Source: DATMER01 sp035536935 (GTDB taxonomy: Bacteria > Acidobacteriota > Thermoanaerobaculia > Multivoradales > UBA5704). Taken from it: 64,000 bases of DNA. Of the stretch, positions 11,901 to 18,635 are shown piece after piece (position 1 is the first letter of the stretch; the number at the start of each line of letters is the position of its first letter). The notes under the pieces were generated by a model. It was not told the DNA's origin and did no database searches. It was given only the letters and a program-made list of their open reading frames with translations. The stretch lies in the NCBI GenBank assembly GCA_035536935.1, contig DATLNC010000137.1:1-64000 (forward strand), in the 5' to 3' direction. A program made the translations under genes and the position numbers.

Positions 11901-14900
11901 CGCCGTGCTGCCACCGAGGCCCCTCAGAGCGAGGTCGAGCGTGCTCTCGCCATCATTTGGGATGAAGTGCTGGAGGTAGGGGAGGTTGCCCGCGGCGACC
12001 ACTTCTTCCACCTCGGCGGTCATTCGCTGCTCGCCATGCGGCTGGCGTCCAGAGTACGCGCGGGCTTTGGGGTCGAGCTGGAGCTGCGCGACGTCTTCGA
12101 GGCGCCCACCCTTGCGGGGCAGGCGGCAAGGATCGAAGAGAGGCTGCGGTCCGGCTTGGATGACGACGAAGTGCGGCCGCCGCAGGAAGCGGCGGCGCCG
12201 CCGCTCGTCCGGGTGGAGCGGGGAAGCGAGGCCCCTCTCTCCTTCTCCCAGGAGCGGATCTGGTTCCTCGACCGTCTGGAACCCGGCACGGTCGCCTACA
12301 ACATTCCGGCTGTCTTCCACTTCCGTGGACCTCTAAAGCCTGAGGCTCTGGCAGGCGCGCTCGGCGAGGTCGTACGGCGGCACGAGGTACTGCACACGGT
12401 CTTCCTCGAGGGTGCCGATGGCGTGCCGGAGCAGGTGGTCCAAGGCTTCGCCCCGGTGCCGTTGCCCTTGGTGGATCTCTCGGGCTTGGCCGATCCCGCG
12501 CCAGAAACCGCGCGCCTGGAGACGCGCATGGCGAGGCGGCCTTTCGACCTCGCCCGTGGGCCGCTGCTGCGCGCCGTTCTCCTGCGGATCGGAGGCGCGG
12601 AGCACCGGCTGTTCCTCGGCCTGCATCACAGTGTTTTCGACGGCTGGTCAGGGGGCGTGCTGGAGCGTGAGCTCGCGGCGGCGTACCTGGAAGAGCGCCT
12701 GCCCGAGCTGCCGGTGCAGTACGCCGATTACGCCATCTGGCAGCGGCGCTGGCTGACGGGCGAGGTGCTCGCGGCCGAACTGGGCTGGTGGCGCGAGCGG
12801 CTCGCCGGGGTTCCTACCGTGCTGGCGCTGCCCGCCGACCGGCCGCGGCCGGCCCGCCGGAGCTTCCGCGGCGCGCACCGACTGGACGCGCTGCCGGCGG
12901 AGCTCGTGACCCGGCTGACCCTCCTCGGCCGTTCCCGGGATGCCTCGTTCTTCATGGTGGTCCTCGCCGCCTACCAGGCCCTGCTGGCGCGCCTTTCCGG
13001 CGCCGACCGCCTGCTGGTAGGCACCCCGATCGCCAACCGCCGCCATGCCGAGGTCGAGGGGCTGATCGGGCTCTTCGTGAACACCCTGGCGCTGCCGGTC
13101 GACCTCTCGGACGGTCCGTCCTTCACCACGCATCTCGAACGCACCCGCCATCTGCTGATGGGCGCCTTCGACCATCAGGACCTGCCGTTCGAGCGGCTGG
13201 TCGAGGAGCTGGCGCCGGAGCGCGATCTCTCCCGCACCCCGCTCGTGCAGACGCTGATCGTCCTGGGCGGCGCTCTGGGGACGCCGACGGAGCTGGTGCC
13301 TGGCCTGACCATGAAACCAGGCGGCATCGGGACAGGCATGGGTACGTCCAAGATGGATCTCTCCCTCCACGTCGGGGAGTCTGGCGACGGCGGCCTCGCG
13401 GTCGCCTGGGAGGGCAATGCCGACCTCTTCGACGCCGCCACCCTGGCGCGGATCTCCGGCTGGCTGCGGAGCCTGCTGGAGGGCCTGGCTGCCGCGCCGG
13501 AGCGCGCCGTGCGCGAGGTCTCGTTGCTGAGCGAGATGGAACGCCGCGAGCTGCAGGCGTGGAGCGGGGAAGCGACGCGGGAGGTTCCTCCGACGATCCT
13601 GGAGCGGCTCGCCTTCTGGATGGAGCGGACGCCGGATGCCCTGGCGCTCGCCGGTGCAGGCGAGCCGCTCTCCTGGCGCGAGCTGGACCTGCTTTCCGCC
13701 CGGCTGGCCCGGCGCCTGCGCAGCCTCGGGGCGATGCCGGAGGCACGGGTGGCGGTCTGCCTGGAGCGCTCGCCCGACCTGGTGGTGGCGATCCTGGGCG
13801 TGCTGCGTTCCGGCGCCGCCTATGTCGTCCTCGACCCTGATCAGCCGGCTGGCCGGCGCCGGAAGATCCTGGAGGGCTCGGGCGCCCTGGCGCTCATTAC
13901 CCGGCCCGGCCTGGTTCGGGACCTCGAGAGCTTGCCCCAGGTAGGGATCGAGAAGGCGGAGGACGGCCATGAGTCGGAGGGCGCTCCGGTGGACCGGCCG
14001 GAGCCGTCGAGCCTGGCTTACGTGCTCTACACCTCGGGCTCCACCGGCGAGCCCAAGGGCGTGGCGGTCGAGCATCGGCAGCTCGCGAGCTACGTGGCCG
14101 CCGTGCTGGACCGGCTCGACCTCCCCGAAGGATCGAGCTTCGCCACGGTGACCACGTTCGCGGCCGACCTCGGCCACACCTCGGTTTTCGGAGCTCTGGC
14201 CTCGGGTGGCACCCTCCACGTCGTGCCGCGGGAGCTATCCGCCGACCCTGCTCGCCTGGCCATGCGCTTCGCGGCCTATCCAGTCGACGTGCTCAAGATC
14301 GTGCCCTCTCACCTTGCGGCGCTGCTGGCCGCGGCGCCGCGGCCCGAAAGGGTGCTGCCGCGCCGCTGCCTGGTGGTGGGCGGCGAGCCCTCGCGCTGGG
14401 AGCTGATCGATCGCGTGCGTGATCTGGCTCCCGGTTGCCGCGTGCTCAACCACTATGGACCGACCGAGACCACTGTAGGCGTGCTCACCTTTGAAGCCCG
14501 GCTGGACCGCATCGGGGAGAAGGTACCCCTGGGCCGGCCCTTGCACGGCAACGTCGTGCGGTTGCTCGACGCCGGGCTGGAGCCGGTGCCCGTGGGTGTT
14601 CCGGGAGAGGTCTGGGTGGGCGGTGCCCAGGTAGCGCGCGGCTATCTGGGACAGCCGGACCGCACGGCCGAGAGGTTCCTTCCCGACCCGTACGGGGAGC
14701 GTGGGGCCCGCCTGTACCGGACTGGCGACCTGGCGCGCTGGCTTGCGTCTGGCGATCTGGAGTTCCTGGGACGCGCCGACGATCAGCTCAAAGTGCGCGG
14801 CCATCGCGTCGAGCCCGGCGAGATTGCGACGGTCCTGGCCCGCCATCCGGCCGTGAGCGAGGCCGCCGTGCTGCCGGTGGAGCGGGCGGGGGAGGTGCGG

Positions 14901-17900
14901 CTGGCTGCCTGTGTCGTGCCCGAGCCGGGCGCAGGCGTCCCGAGCCGCGGCGAGCTGCGCTCCTGGCTCTCCGACCGCCTGCCGGAGCCGATGATCCCTT
15001 CCGAGATCCTCCTGCTCGACGCGCTGCCGCTCACCTCGAATGGCAAGCTCGACCGATGGGCCCTCCGGACCATCGCGGCGCATGCCGAGGCCAATGCGGA
15101 ACCGCTGCAGGACGCGGCTCCTGCGAGCCCCGTCGAGGAGCTGGTGGCGACGCTGTTCGCCGAGCTGCTCGGGCGGGAGAGGGTGGCGCGCACCGACGAC
15201 TTCTTCGACCTCGGCGGCCACTCGCTCCTCGCGGTGCGCCTGCTGGCTCGGGCCCGGGAGGTCTTCGTCACCGAGCTGGACGTGCGCTCCGTGTTCGAGA
15301 GGCGGACGGTCGCCGGCTTGGCCGCCCGGGTGGAGGAGCTGCTGCGCGGCGAAGAGGAGACCGGCATGGCGCCGCCCCCCCTGCTGCGCCGAGCCGGGAG
15401 CACGCCTCCGCTCTCCTTTGGGCAGGAGCGGCTCTGGTTTCTCGACCGCCTGGAGCCCGGCACGGCCACCTACAACGTCGTCCGGGAGCTGCGCCTGCGC
15501 GGGCCGCTGGACGCCACGGCTCTGGCCGCGGCGCTCGCGGAGGTGGTGCGCCGGCACGAGCCGCTGCGCACCCGGTTCGAGGCCGTGGACGGCGAGCCCG
15601 TCCAGATCGTGCTGCCGTTCACGCCCGGGCTCCTGCCGCTGGCGGACCTGTCGGCCCTGCCGGAGCCCGAGCGGCGGGCGGAGGCCATGCGGCTTGCCGC
15701 GCTGGAGGGTCGGCGGCCCTTCGACCTGCGCCGCGGCCCCATGCTGCGCGCCGCTCTGCTCCGGCTCACGCCCGAGGAGCACGTGCTGCTGCTCGGCGTG
15801 CACCACATTTCCTTCGACGGCTGGTCGCTCGACGTGCTGCGCCGCGAGCTGGGAGCGCTGTACACCGCTTTCGCTGCCGGCCGGAATTCTCCCCTGGCGC
15901 CGCTGCCCGTGCGCTACGCGGACTACGCGGTCTGGCAGCGGCAGTGGCTCCAGGGCGAGGTCCTGGAGGCCCAGCTCGCCTGGTGGCGGGAGCGGCTGGC
16001 GGGCAGCCCGCCAGCGGCGCTGGAGCTGCCGTTCGACCGGCCGCGGCCCGAGACGCAGAGCCTGCGCGGCGGCGTCGAGCGGACTGCCCTTCCGCCCGGC
16101 CTGTTCCAGAGCCGGGGAGGCGCCACCCCCTTCATGACGCTCCTCGCGGCCGTCCAGGCCTTCCTGCACCGGATCACCGGCCAGGATGGTTTCCTGGTGG
16201 GCACACCGGTGGCGAACCGCGACCGCGCCGAGGTCCAGGGGCTCGTCGGGTTCTTCGTCAACACGCTGGTGCTGCGGGCCGACCTGTCGGGCGATCCCAC
16301 CTTCCCCGAGCTGCTGGCGCGGGTGCGGGAGACGGCTCTGTCGGCCTATGCGCACCAGGACCTCCCGTTCGAGCGCCTGGTCCAAGCGCTGGCGCCGGGG
16401 CGCGACCTCGCGCGCACCCCGCTCTTCCAGGTGGTCTTCTCCTGGCAGCCGCCCCGCGCCGGAGCGGCCGAGCTTGCCCCGGGGCTGGGCCTGGAGATCG
16501 CGGACGTGGACTCCGGCACCTCCAAGTTCGACCTCTCGCTCTTCATGGGAGAGTCGCGCACGGGGTCAGGCATCGCGGTCGAGTACGCGGCCGACCTCTT
16601 CGACCGCACCACGGTCCGCCGGCTTCTCGGGAACCTCGTTCGACTCCTGGAAGGGATCACGGCCGAGGGTGGAGATCGGGTGCCGGTCTCCGCGCTTCCC
16701 CTGATGGGCGAGGAGGAGCGCGCGCAGGTCGTCGGTCAGTGGAACGACACGGCCACCGGCTATCCCCGCTCTGCCACGGTCCACGGATTGTTCGAGGAGC
16801 AGGCGCGGCGCTACCCCCGGTCCGTGGCCGTGGTCTGCGGCGGCGAGGAGCTGACCTACGCGGAGCTGGACCTCCGGGCGGAACGGATCGCGTCCCGCCT
16901 GCTGGCCCTGGGAGTGCGGCCGGACGACGCCGTGGGGCTTTGCGCGGAGCGCTCCGCCGGCCTGATCGCCGCCTTGCTGGGCATCCTCAAGGCGGGCGGC
17001 GCCTATCTGCCGCTCGACCCGCAGTACCCGGGCGAGAGGCTCGCCTGCATGCTGGCGGACGCGGGAGCCAGGGTGCTGGTGGTGGAGGAGGGGCTGGAGC
17101 ACCGGCTCCCGATGACCGGCGCGCCCCGGCTGCCATTGCGCGAGGCTCTCGCCACGGAGGTGGGAACGCTGCAACGTCCGCGGGTCGATCCCCGCAACCT
17201 GGCGTACGTGCTGTTCACCTCCGGCTCCACGGGGCGGCCCAAAGGGGTGGCGGTCACCCACCGCAACGTGGTGCGGCTGGTGCGGGAGACGGACTACCTC
17301 TCCTTCGGCCCGGAGGAGGTCTTCCTGCAGTTCGCTCCGGTGTCGTTCGACGCTTCGACTCTGGAGATCTGGGGGCCGCTGCTCAACGGCGGGCAACTGG
17401 CGGTCTTCCCGCCGGGGCCGCCGGATCTTCGCCTGCTCGGCGAAGCGGTGGAGCGCTACGGCGTGACTTCGCTCTGGCTCACGGCCGGACTGTTCCAGCA
17501 GATGATCGAGTCCCACTTGCCTCGCCTGCGGAACGTTCGGCAGCTCGCGGCGGGCGGCGACGTCCTGTCGCCGGGCCACGTACGGCGCGCGCTCGCCGGC
17601 CTGCCCGGAATCACCTTGGTCAACGGCTACGGGCCCACTGAAGGGACGACCTTCACCTGCTGTCATCGGATCGGAGGGATCGGAGGGATCGGAGGTATCG
17701 GAGCCGGGCCCATCCCGATCGGGCGGCCGATCTCCAACACCCAGGTCTATGTTCTGGATGGCTCGTCAAGACCGGTCCCGGTCGGAGTGGTGGGGCAGCT
17801 CTACGCTGCCGGCGACGGCCTGGCGCGAGGGTACGTGGGGCGGCCGGACCTCACGGCCGAGCGGTTCGTCCCGGATCCGGTGAGCGGCGCGCCTGGCGCG

Positions 17901-18635
17901 CGCCTGTACGCCACGGGCGACCTCGCCCGCTGGCTTGCCGGCGGCGAGATCGAGTTCCTCGGCCGGGCCGACCAGCAGGTCAAGATCCGCGGCTACCGCA
18001 TCGAGCTGGGGGAGATCGAGGCCGTGCTCGCCGCGCATCCCGAGGTGGAGACGGCGGTGGTGCTCGCCCGCGACGACATGCCGGGAGACCGGCGCCTCGT
18101 GGCTTATGTCGTGCCCGCGCCGGAGCAGTCGCCCGATGTAGCTGAGCTGCGGGGGTTCCTGGCGCTCCGGCTGCCGGCCTACATGGTCCCGGCGGCGTTC
18201 GTGCTCCTGCCTGCTCTGCCCTTGACGGCCAACGGCAAGGTCGACCGCGGGGCGTTGCCGGCGCCCGGGCTCTCCCAGGGTGCCGCGGAGCCGGTCCCGC
18301 CGCGCACTCCGCTGGAGAGGGAAGTGGCGAAGATCTGGCGGGAAATACTCGGCGTGGAGAGCATCGGCGTGGAGGACAACTTCTGGGAGCTGGGCGGCCA
18401 CTCTCTGCTCGCCACGAAGGTCCTGTCACGGCTCTGTGACAGCCTGGGCCTGGATCTGCCCCTACAGTCGCTGTTCGAAGCGCCGACGCTCGCGGGCTTC
18501 GCCCAGAGCATCGGCCATCACCTCCTCGCCTCGTCGGGGACGGAGCTGGAGCTGGGCGACCTGCTGGACGAGCTGGAGGGGTTGTCCGAGGCCGATCTCC
18601 AGGTTCTGATCGAAGAGGAAACGCGCAAGCGCTAA
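1..18635 (+). CDS. NRPS-1: six-module nonribosomal peptide synthetase (5' partial)
   Basis: Giant cytosolic peptide synthetase with six C-A-T modules. The frame is open from base 3 and the first codons already lie inside a condensation domain, so the true start is upstream; the ATG at 18 is internal. Residue numbers here count from that ATG. All six A domains keep the TSGSTG P-loop and the A10 lysine, and all six carriers have the phosphopantetheine serine (925, 1947, 2968, 4003, 5069, 6129). The C domains have HHxxxDG-type motifs, the first as NHIATDG. Codes read by eye suggest two hydrophobic residues, Ala-like, a basic residue, Asp and Val-like. The C-terminus ends in an acidic helix (LEGLSEADLQVLIEEE) resembling the tails of NRPS-2 and NRPS-3, so this protein probably docks to another synthetase rather than terminating. 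Three A domains carry in-frame repeats, and a fourth has a weaker tandem repeat. The family call is certain; substrates are predictions. Confidence 0.98.
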   Translation, partial: RGVLDVPALAAALDGVVRRHEALRTVFDEIEDGPVQVVLPVLSVPLPVVDLTGLPGPVRRAEARRLARETARLPFDLRRGPMLRAALLRLGAEEHALRLDVNHIATDGWSMVLLQRELEALYRFELPPVPPVQYADYAVWQRRWLEREGAAQLEAWRLRLEGLPPALELPADRPRPAVQGLDGALERMALPAELAGRLEEVGRGGAATLFMVLLAAFQAWLHRITGREDLAVGVPSANRGRPEIEGLIGFFVNNLVIRVDLSGDPSFAEALGRLREAALFAYAHPDLPFEKLVAELAPDRDLSRPPIYQMAFSLQDPPPALDFGGGLRGEMSDVHTGTAKFDLWLQVDREDSGWSLRAEYPTALFDAATVRRWLGHLRVLLEGIVAHPESRLSDLPLLTPEECEQLVVWNRTAAEVPALPVHELFVKRARMEPDAVAVVSNGGSLTYGELLRRSLRLAGWLRNLGLGPENLVALSLERSPELVTASVGVLLAGAAYLPTDPSNPPERLARVLRDSGASLLLTKELLEGLGLDEIELPGEPLPRPDLDRLAYVIYTSGSTGQPKGIDLAHRGLANTIAHYRRRYPLGFGDRTTMLASPAFDASLFEMWGALVAGAALHVVPAEIVASPMELLDWLAREKIVLTFLPPALMESMLAEPGQLPPGLALRRAMAGGDRLRLRPAPGLPFTVVNNYGPTEASIASTEITVSPKGDRPPSIGRPLANVRVYLLDPGLQPVPVGAAGELCIAGIGVARGYRGRPELTAERFIPDPFGPPGSRIYRTGDLARWLPSGEIDFIGRLDYQVKIRGYRIELGEIEAVLALHPAVREAAVLAQEGRLVAFVVGQSADLRSFLGARLPDYMVPSGWVFLEALPLTSSGKVDRRALAGLAPVRDAESAEPPLAGLETELAAVWTDLFGVSVSRQDDFFALGGHSLLAARLAFRVRERLGVDLPLRAVFEAPTLAALAGVAERVRREVRSTDDLPLVAGAPRPAPASFAQQRLWFLDRLQPGSPAFNMPFVLRFSGPFRAGALGASLSEVVRRHEVLRTTLALPPGEMEPVQIVGMPSVSLPVVDLAGLPAGMGEVEAGRLAAGEARLPFDLEAGPLLRTTLLRLSGEDHRLLLTMHHAVFDGWSMGVLLRELSGAPLQPLPVQYSDFAAWQRQWLSGDRLEAQLAFWLKRLAGRESVAELPADRPRPAAASLRGARESMPLPEGLLAEVERVGRRHGATAFMILLAAFQALIYRITGHEDLVVGSPVAGRRRPEVEGLIGLFVNLLPLRVRLDGELSLAALLERTRETAVSALEHQDVPFERLVAELEPDRDLSRHPVFQAVLVVEDAPAASSEIAIQEVPTGTAKLDLTLALTGTALEARYATDLFDAATMRRLLGHYRNLLQGFAEVDGNTRVGDLPLLDAAEREQLLVAWNRTERMIPEEPVHRLFFQWAERTPDAPAVVWEGGRLTYAELAGRAKGLAGPLRERGVGPETLVAFCLERSPELLTAAVAVLEAGGAYLPIDPAYPEERRTWIVEDSGAAMVIRKGPQGQQGQQGRGDRAFVLEVLGVPGVLGVLSDLAYVIYTSGSTGRPKGVELRHRGLSSLIAWHRRTYAMTPADRCALVAGPGFDASVWEMWPALTSGASLHIPPRDVILSPPALLAWMAESGITMALLPAALGEAVMAERLPEDLALRVVLTGADRIRQRPALEARFQLVNHYGPTECTILVTAGRILPEGERPPTIGSPVDNSRIYVLDRWLQPVPVGAPGELCLAGAGLARGYRGRPELTAERFVPDPFSDGGRLYRSGDVGRWLPAGELEFLGRRDHQVKIRGFRIELGEIESTLCRHPAVREAVVLALEGRLVAYAVLREQADKEELRSYVSASLPEVMVPAGWVFLESLPVTPNAKVDRRALAALELEEPEAPEETDAPRTPLEELVAGLFAQVLGLDRAVGPSEDFFHLGGHSLLATRLASRVREVCGVELGVRSIFERSTVAELAAAVEGRGRMEGPPLVPAQRTGSLPLSFAQQRLWFVESLQPGTALYNLPQVWHLQGPLSLPTLAEALGGLVRRHESLRTVFTAQGQVVQPAVPGPFPLPLIEDLDEEIRRPFDLERGPLFRAALVRLGEEEHRLLLSMHHIIADGASMDVLARELSLLYRGETLTPLPVQYVDFALWQRSWLQGGVLESHLAWWRERLAGAPAVLDLPTDWPRPPAASFAGATERLGLGDELDAALAGVARQVGATFFMTMLAAFQALLHRYTGQDDLLVGSPVAGRDRRELEGLIGFFVNLVPLHAAFAEDPAFDRLLGAARESALGAFAHQEVPFERLVEELAPERDLSRAPLVQALLLVQGAAAVPDLPGVEATPVRVHPGTAKFDLTLTLDRGQGFHAQVEYASSLFEAATARRLLGHFRTLLEGIAVDPGVRVSDLPLLDEAERNQLTAWNREMRRGHPEGTLHGLFEEQARRTPEALALVAAGERLTYAELERRSARLAGHLRRLGIGPEVGAGVFLKRSADLVTAMLGVLRAGGFYVPIDPAYPAERVGFLLEDSGCPVLLTQSDLLEKLPRTAAEKVLMASGSLSRETGEGWGGGPLPGNLAYLIYTSGSTGRPKGVAIEHRSAVTLAHWGREVFSPEELSGVIASTSVTFDLSVHELFVTLAWGGTVFLVDNALAIPDFFAAEELPPDAGVPRLINTVPSAMAELLRLDALPASVRTISLAGEALTRALSNQVYERPATERLYNLYGPSEDTTYSTWSLIGRSGERSPAIGRPVHDTSAWVLDPALQPLPVGVPGELYLAGRGLARGYYGRPELTADRFIPDPFGGEPGGRMYRTGDRVSLRPDGELEYLGRLDHQVKIRGFRIELGEVEAALALHPAVLQAAVLAREGRLLAWVAAGNATRDVLRAWLAERLPEHMVPGLWGFLDELPLTPNGKVDRKALARLEPSEERTEDAPRNPVEELLAALFAEVLGLASPPGVREDFFRLGGHSLLAVQLATRVRAAFGVELPVRAVFEHPTVAGLAEALAGPSSAPALVPVERTGSIPLSFAQERLWFLDRFEQGTSVYNLPLVFRIQGEGLRVEALAAALRQVVRRHEALRTVFREGADGQPEQLVLPLETTLEVVDLSGIDDPDRRLLELAELPFDLAAGPLLRGVLLRVSGGDHRLLLSMHHVASDGWSIGVLARELSALYLGQPLPELPVQYADYAVWQRGWLSGPALEAELAWWRERLAGIPAGLELPVDRPRPAMQSYRGDVRSLAIDSIGGGEALAALGRRCGATFFMTALAAFDVLLHRITHAEDLVVGTPVANRDRAEVEGLVGFFVNTLVLRASLAGDPVFEDLLARVRASSLQAYAHQDLPFEKLVAELSPERDLSRHPLFQVSLSVQQGTRPSLDLGPGLSSAAGEVRIPSSKFDLSLHLGGELAQLEYASDLFDAATIDRFLRWFRTLLAGIEDRPAARISELPLLTVEERGQLRLVGEAAAPGHTLHGLVEEQARRAPGAVALVAADGRLVTYGEMMERAGSLARRLHGLGVRAETRVALCADRSPELVIGLLGILEAGGACVPLDPGHISERLSFVLEDSGALVLATTSAQSLRLPAGVPRVFLDVHDEVAGPVLDAVEPEQIAYVIYTSGSTGRPKGVAVSHGEAAAHCEAAIRLYGVSPDDRVLQFASPAFDVSLEEILSTLGAGAALVLHGGTWDTEMMARRVEELGITVLNLPSAVWHHWAHDAGSMSRSSRPSRLRLIVVGGEEVLTEPARQWLRSPLAEIPVLNGYGPTEAVITATLHEVAADTLGATGTVPIGRPLPGRSALVLDTRGNPVPAGVSGELYLGGCLARGYLGRPGLTAERFVPDPLGEPGARLYRTGDLVRYRTEIGALEFLGRIDQQIKIRGFRVEPAEIETALAAFPGVAAAAVLVRESGREKQLVAFVETDGAPSIDDLRSFLEARLPAWMVPAGFAMVDTLPLNASGKVDRAALARRPVDVRRAATEAPQSEVERALAIIWDEVLEVGEVARGDHFFHLGGHSLLAMRLASRVRAGFGVELELRDVFEAPTLAGQAARIEERLRSGLDDDEVRPPQEAAAPPLVRVERGSEAPLSFSQERIWFLDRLEPGTVAYNIPAVFHFRGPLKPEALAGALGEVVRRHEVLHTVFLEGADGVPEQVVQGFAPVPLPLVDLSGLADPAPETARLETRMARRPFDLARGPLLRAVLLRIGGAEHRLFLGLHHSVFDGWSGGVLERELAAAYLEERLPELPVQYADYAIWQRRWLTGEVLAAELGWWRERLAGVPTVLALPADRPRPARRSFRGAHRLDALPAELVTRLTLLGRSRDASFFMVVLAAYQALLARLSGADRLLVGTPIANRRHAEVEGLIGLFVNTLALPVDLSDGPSFTTHLERTRHLLMGAFDHQDLPFERLVEELAPERDLSRTPLVQTLIVLGGALGTPTELVPGLTMKPGGIGTGMGTSKMDLSLHVGESGDGGLAVAWEGNADLFDAATLARISGWLRSLLEGLAAAPERAVREVSLLSEMERRELQAWSGEATREVPPTILERLAFWMERTPDALALAGAGEPLSWRELDLLSARLARRLRSLGAMPEARVAVCLERSPDLVVAILGVLRSGAAYVVLDPDQPAGRRRKILEGSGALALITRPGLVRDLESLPQVGIEKAEDGHESEGAPVDRPEPSSLAYVLYTSGSTGEPKGVAVEHRQLASYVAAVLDRLDLPEGSSFATVTTFAADLGHTSVFGALASGGTLHVVPRELSADPARLAMRFAAYPVDVLKIVPSHLAALLAAAPRPERVLPRRCLVVGGEPSRWELIDRVRDLAPGCRVLNHYGPTETTVGVLTFEARLDRIGEKVPLGRPLHGNVVRLLDAGLEPVPVGVPGEVWVGGAQVARGYLGQPDRTAERFLPDPYGERGARLYRTGDLARWLASGDLEFLGRADDQLKVRGHRVEPGEIATVLARHPAVSEAAVLPVERAGEVRLAACVVPEPGAGVPSRGELRSWLSDRLPEPMIPSEILLLDALPLTSNGKLDRWALRTIAAHAEANAEPLQDAAPASPVEELVATLFAELLGRERVARTDDFFDLGGHSLLAVRLLARAREVFVTELDVRSVFERRTVAGLAARVEELLRGEEETGMAPPPLLRRAGSTPPLSFGQERLWFLDRLEPGTATYNVVRELRLRGPLDATALAAALAEVVRRHEPLRTRFEAVDGEPVQIVLPFTPGLLPLADLSALPEPERRAEAMRLAALEGRRPFDLRRGPMLRAALLRLTPEEHVLLLGVHHISFDGWSLDVLRRELGALYTAFAAGRNSPLAPLPVRYADYAVWQRQWLQGEVLEAQLAWWRERLAGSPPAALELPFDRPRPETQSLRGGVERTALPPGLFQSRGGATPFMTLLAAVQAFLHRITGQDGFLVGTPVANRDRAEVQGLVGFFVNTLVLRADLSGDPTFPELLARVRETALSAYAHQDLPFERLVQALAPGRDLARTPLFQVVFSWQPPRAGAAELAPGLGLEIADVDSGTSKFDLSLFMGESRTGSGIAVEYAADLFDRTTVRRLLGNLVRLLEGITAEGGDRVPVSALPLMGEEERAQVVGQWNDTATGYPRSATVHGLFEEQARRYPRSVAVVCGGEELTYAELDLRAERIASRLLALGVRPDDAVGLCAERSAGLIAALLGILKAGGAYLPLDPQYPGERLACMLADAGARVLVVEEGLEHRLPMTGAPRLPLREALATEVGTLQRPRVDPRNLAYVLFTSGSTGRPKGVAVTHRNVVRLVRETDYLSFGPEEVFLQFAPVSFDASTLEIWGPLLNGGQLAVFPPGPPDLRLLGEAVERYGVTSLWLTAGLFQQMIESHLPRLRNVRQLAAGGDVLSPGHVRRALAGLPGITLVNGYGPTEGTTFTCCHRIGGIGGIGGIGAGPIPIGRPISNTQVYVLDGSSRPVPVGVVGQLYAAGDGLARGYVGRPDLTAERFVPDPVSGAPGARLYATGDLARWLAGGEIEFLGRADQQVKIRGYRIELGEIEAVLAAHPEVETAVVLARDDMPGDRRLVAYVVPAPEQSPDVAELRGFLALRLPAYMVPAAFVLLPALPLTANGKVDRGALPAPGLSQGAAEPVPPRTPLEREVAKIWREILGVESIGVEDNFWELGGHSLLATKVLSRLCDSLGLDLPLQSLFEAPTLAGFAQSIGHHLLASSGTELELGDLLDELEGLSEADLQVLIEEETRKR
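2955..5994 (+). other. NRPS-1 module 2 (C-A-T): hydrophobic, Leu-like
   Basis: LCL-type C domain with HHAVFDG at 3366. The A domain starts near 4281 and reads DAWLLGHILK, loosely similar to leucine codes of the DAWFLGNVVK type, so the substrate is probably aliphatic (weak). The A10 motif is PNAKVDRR, keeping the lysine. A palindromic repeat adds about 33 residues just before the P-loop (see 4597-4694). The carrier serine is at 5856. Confidence 0.87.
4597..4694 (+). repeat. Imperfect inverted repeat inside the module 2 A domain
   Basis: The left arm 4597-4614 and right arm 4677-4694 are reverse complements at 16 of 18 positions. Between them lie further copies of AAGGACAGC on the left and TCCTTGGTGTCC on the right, so the whole segment could fold into a long stem. 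It is read in frame as a Gly/Gln-rich then Leu/Val/Gly-rich stretch directly before the 'LAYVIYTSGSTG' motif. It resembles intergenic dispersed repeats rather than A-domain sequence. Confidence 0.85.
5995..9048 (+). other. NRPS-1 module 3 (C-A-T): predicted alanine-like
   Basis: C-domain motif HHIIADG at 6369, followed by Ala-Ser where most neighbours have Trp-Ser. The A domain starts near 7317. Its pocket reads DLHNSALTYK, close to DLFNNALTYK, which I recall for alanine (for example microcystin McyA) and which modules 11 and 15 carry exactly. Position 239 is His and 299 is Ser, so specificity may be shifted. A GC-rich hairpin lies before the P-loop (7696-7720). The carrier serine is at 8919. 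Confidence 0.87.
7696..7720 (+). repeat. GC-rich hairpin repeat inside the module 3 A domain
   Basis: Arms 7696-7705 (ccctctcccg) and 7711-7720 (cgggggaggg) pair with one mismatch around a 5-base loop, followed by another purine-rich run (ttggggaggggg). The in-frame product is SLSRETGEGWGGG, placed just before 'LAYLIYTSGSTG'. It resembles REP-type intergenic palindromes. Confidence 0.75.
9049..12198 (+). other. NRPS-1 module 4 (C-A-T): basic amino acid predicted
   Basis: C-domain motif HHVASDG at 9462. The A domain starts near 10401 and its code is DVENVGGITK. Glu at position 239 is typical of pockets that bind a positively charged side chain, so Arg, Orn or Lys is plausible; I cannot choose between them. 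The A10 motif is NASGKVDRAAL. A short Ser/Arg tandem repeat precedes the 299-301 pocket region (11151-11177). The carrier serine is at 12024. Confidence 0.86.
11151..11177 (+). repeat. 9-bp tandem repeat, three copies, in the module 4 A domain
   Basis: Three copies of tcgcgg(t/c)(c/t)t in register with codons give Ser-Arg-Ser-Ser-Arg-Pro-Ser-Arg-Leu. The copies sit in a surface-loop position between the pocket residues equivalent to 278 and 299. Confidence 0.65.
12199..15371 (+). other. NRPS-1 module 5 (C-A-T): aspartate
   Basis: C-domain motif HHSVFDG at 12624. The A domain starts near 13587 and carries the 'FAADLGHT' variant of core motif A4. Its code reads DLTKVGHVGK, one conservative change from DLTKVGHIGK of the surfactin Asp module; asparagine codes usually read DLTKLGEVGK. 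The product is therefore most likely Asp. The A10 motif is TSNGKLDRWAL. The carrier serine is at 15222. Confidence 0.9.
15372..18539 (+). other. NRPS-1 module 6 (C-A-T): valine-like
   Basis: C-domain motif HHISFDG at 15801. The A domain starts near 16776; its ATP-binding motif is YVLFTSGSTG and its code DALWAGGTFK resembles valine codes DAFWIGGTFK and DALWLGGTFK. A Gly/Ile tandem repeat lies beyond pocket residue 331 (17665-17703). The carrier serine is at 18402 in the NFWELGGHS form also seen in the last modules of NRPS-2 and NRPS-3. Confidence 0.88.
17665..17703 (+). repeat. 9-bp tandem repeat (ATCGGAGGG) in the module 6 A domain
   Basis: About 3.5 copies of atcggaggg or atcggaggt, in register with the codons, encode RIGGIGGIGGIGAG between the 'YGPTE' motif and 'PIPIGRP'. 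Being a multiple of three, gain or loss of copies would not shift the frame. Confidence 0.8.
18540..18632 (+). other. C-terminal acidic docking-like tail of NRPS-1
   Basis: After the last carrier comes LLDELEGLSEADLQVLIEEE followed by TRKR. The pattern (two short helices, Leu-rich and Glu/Asp-rich) parallels the tails of NRPS-2 (MSEEEVRALIEQ) and NRPS-3 (MSEDEIRALMEQ). It is likely a donor docking element; its partner is unclear because NRPS-2 lacks the LSPEK acceptor helix. Confidence 0.6.
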
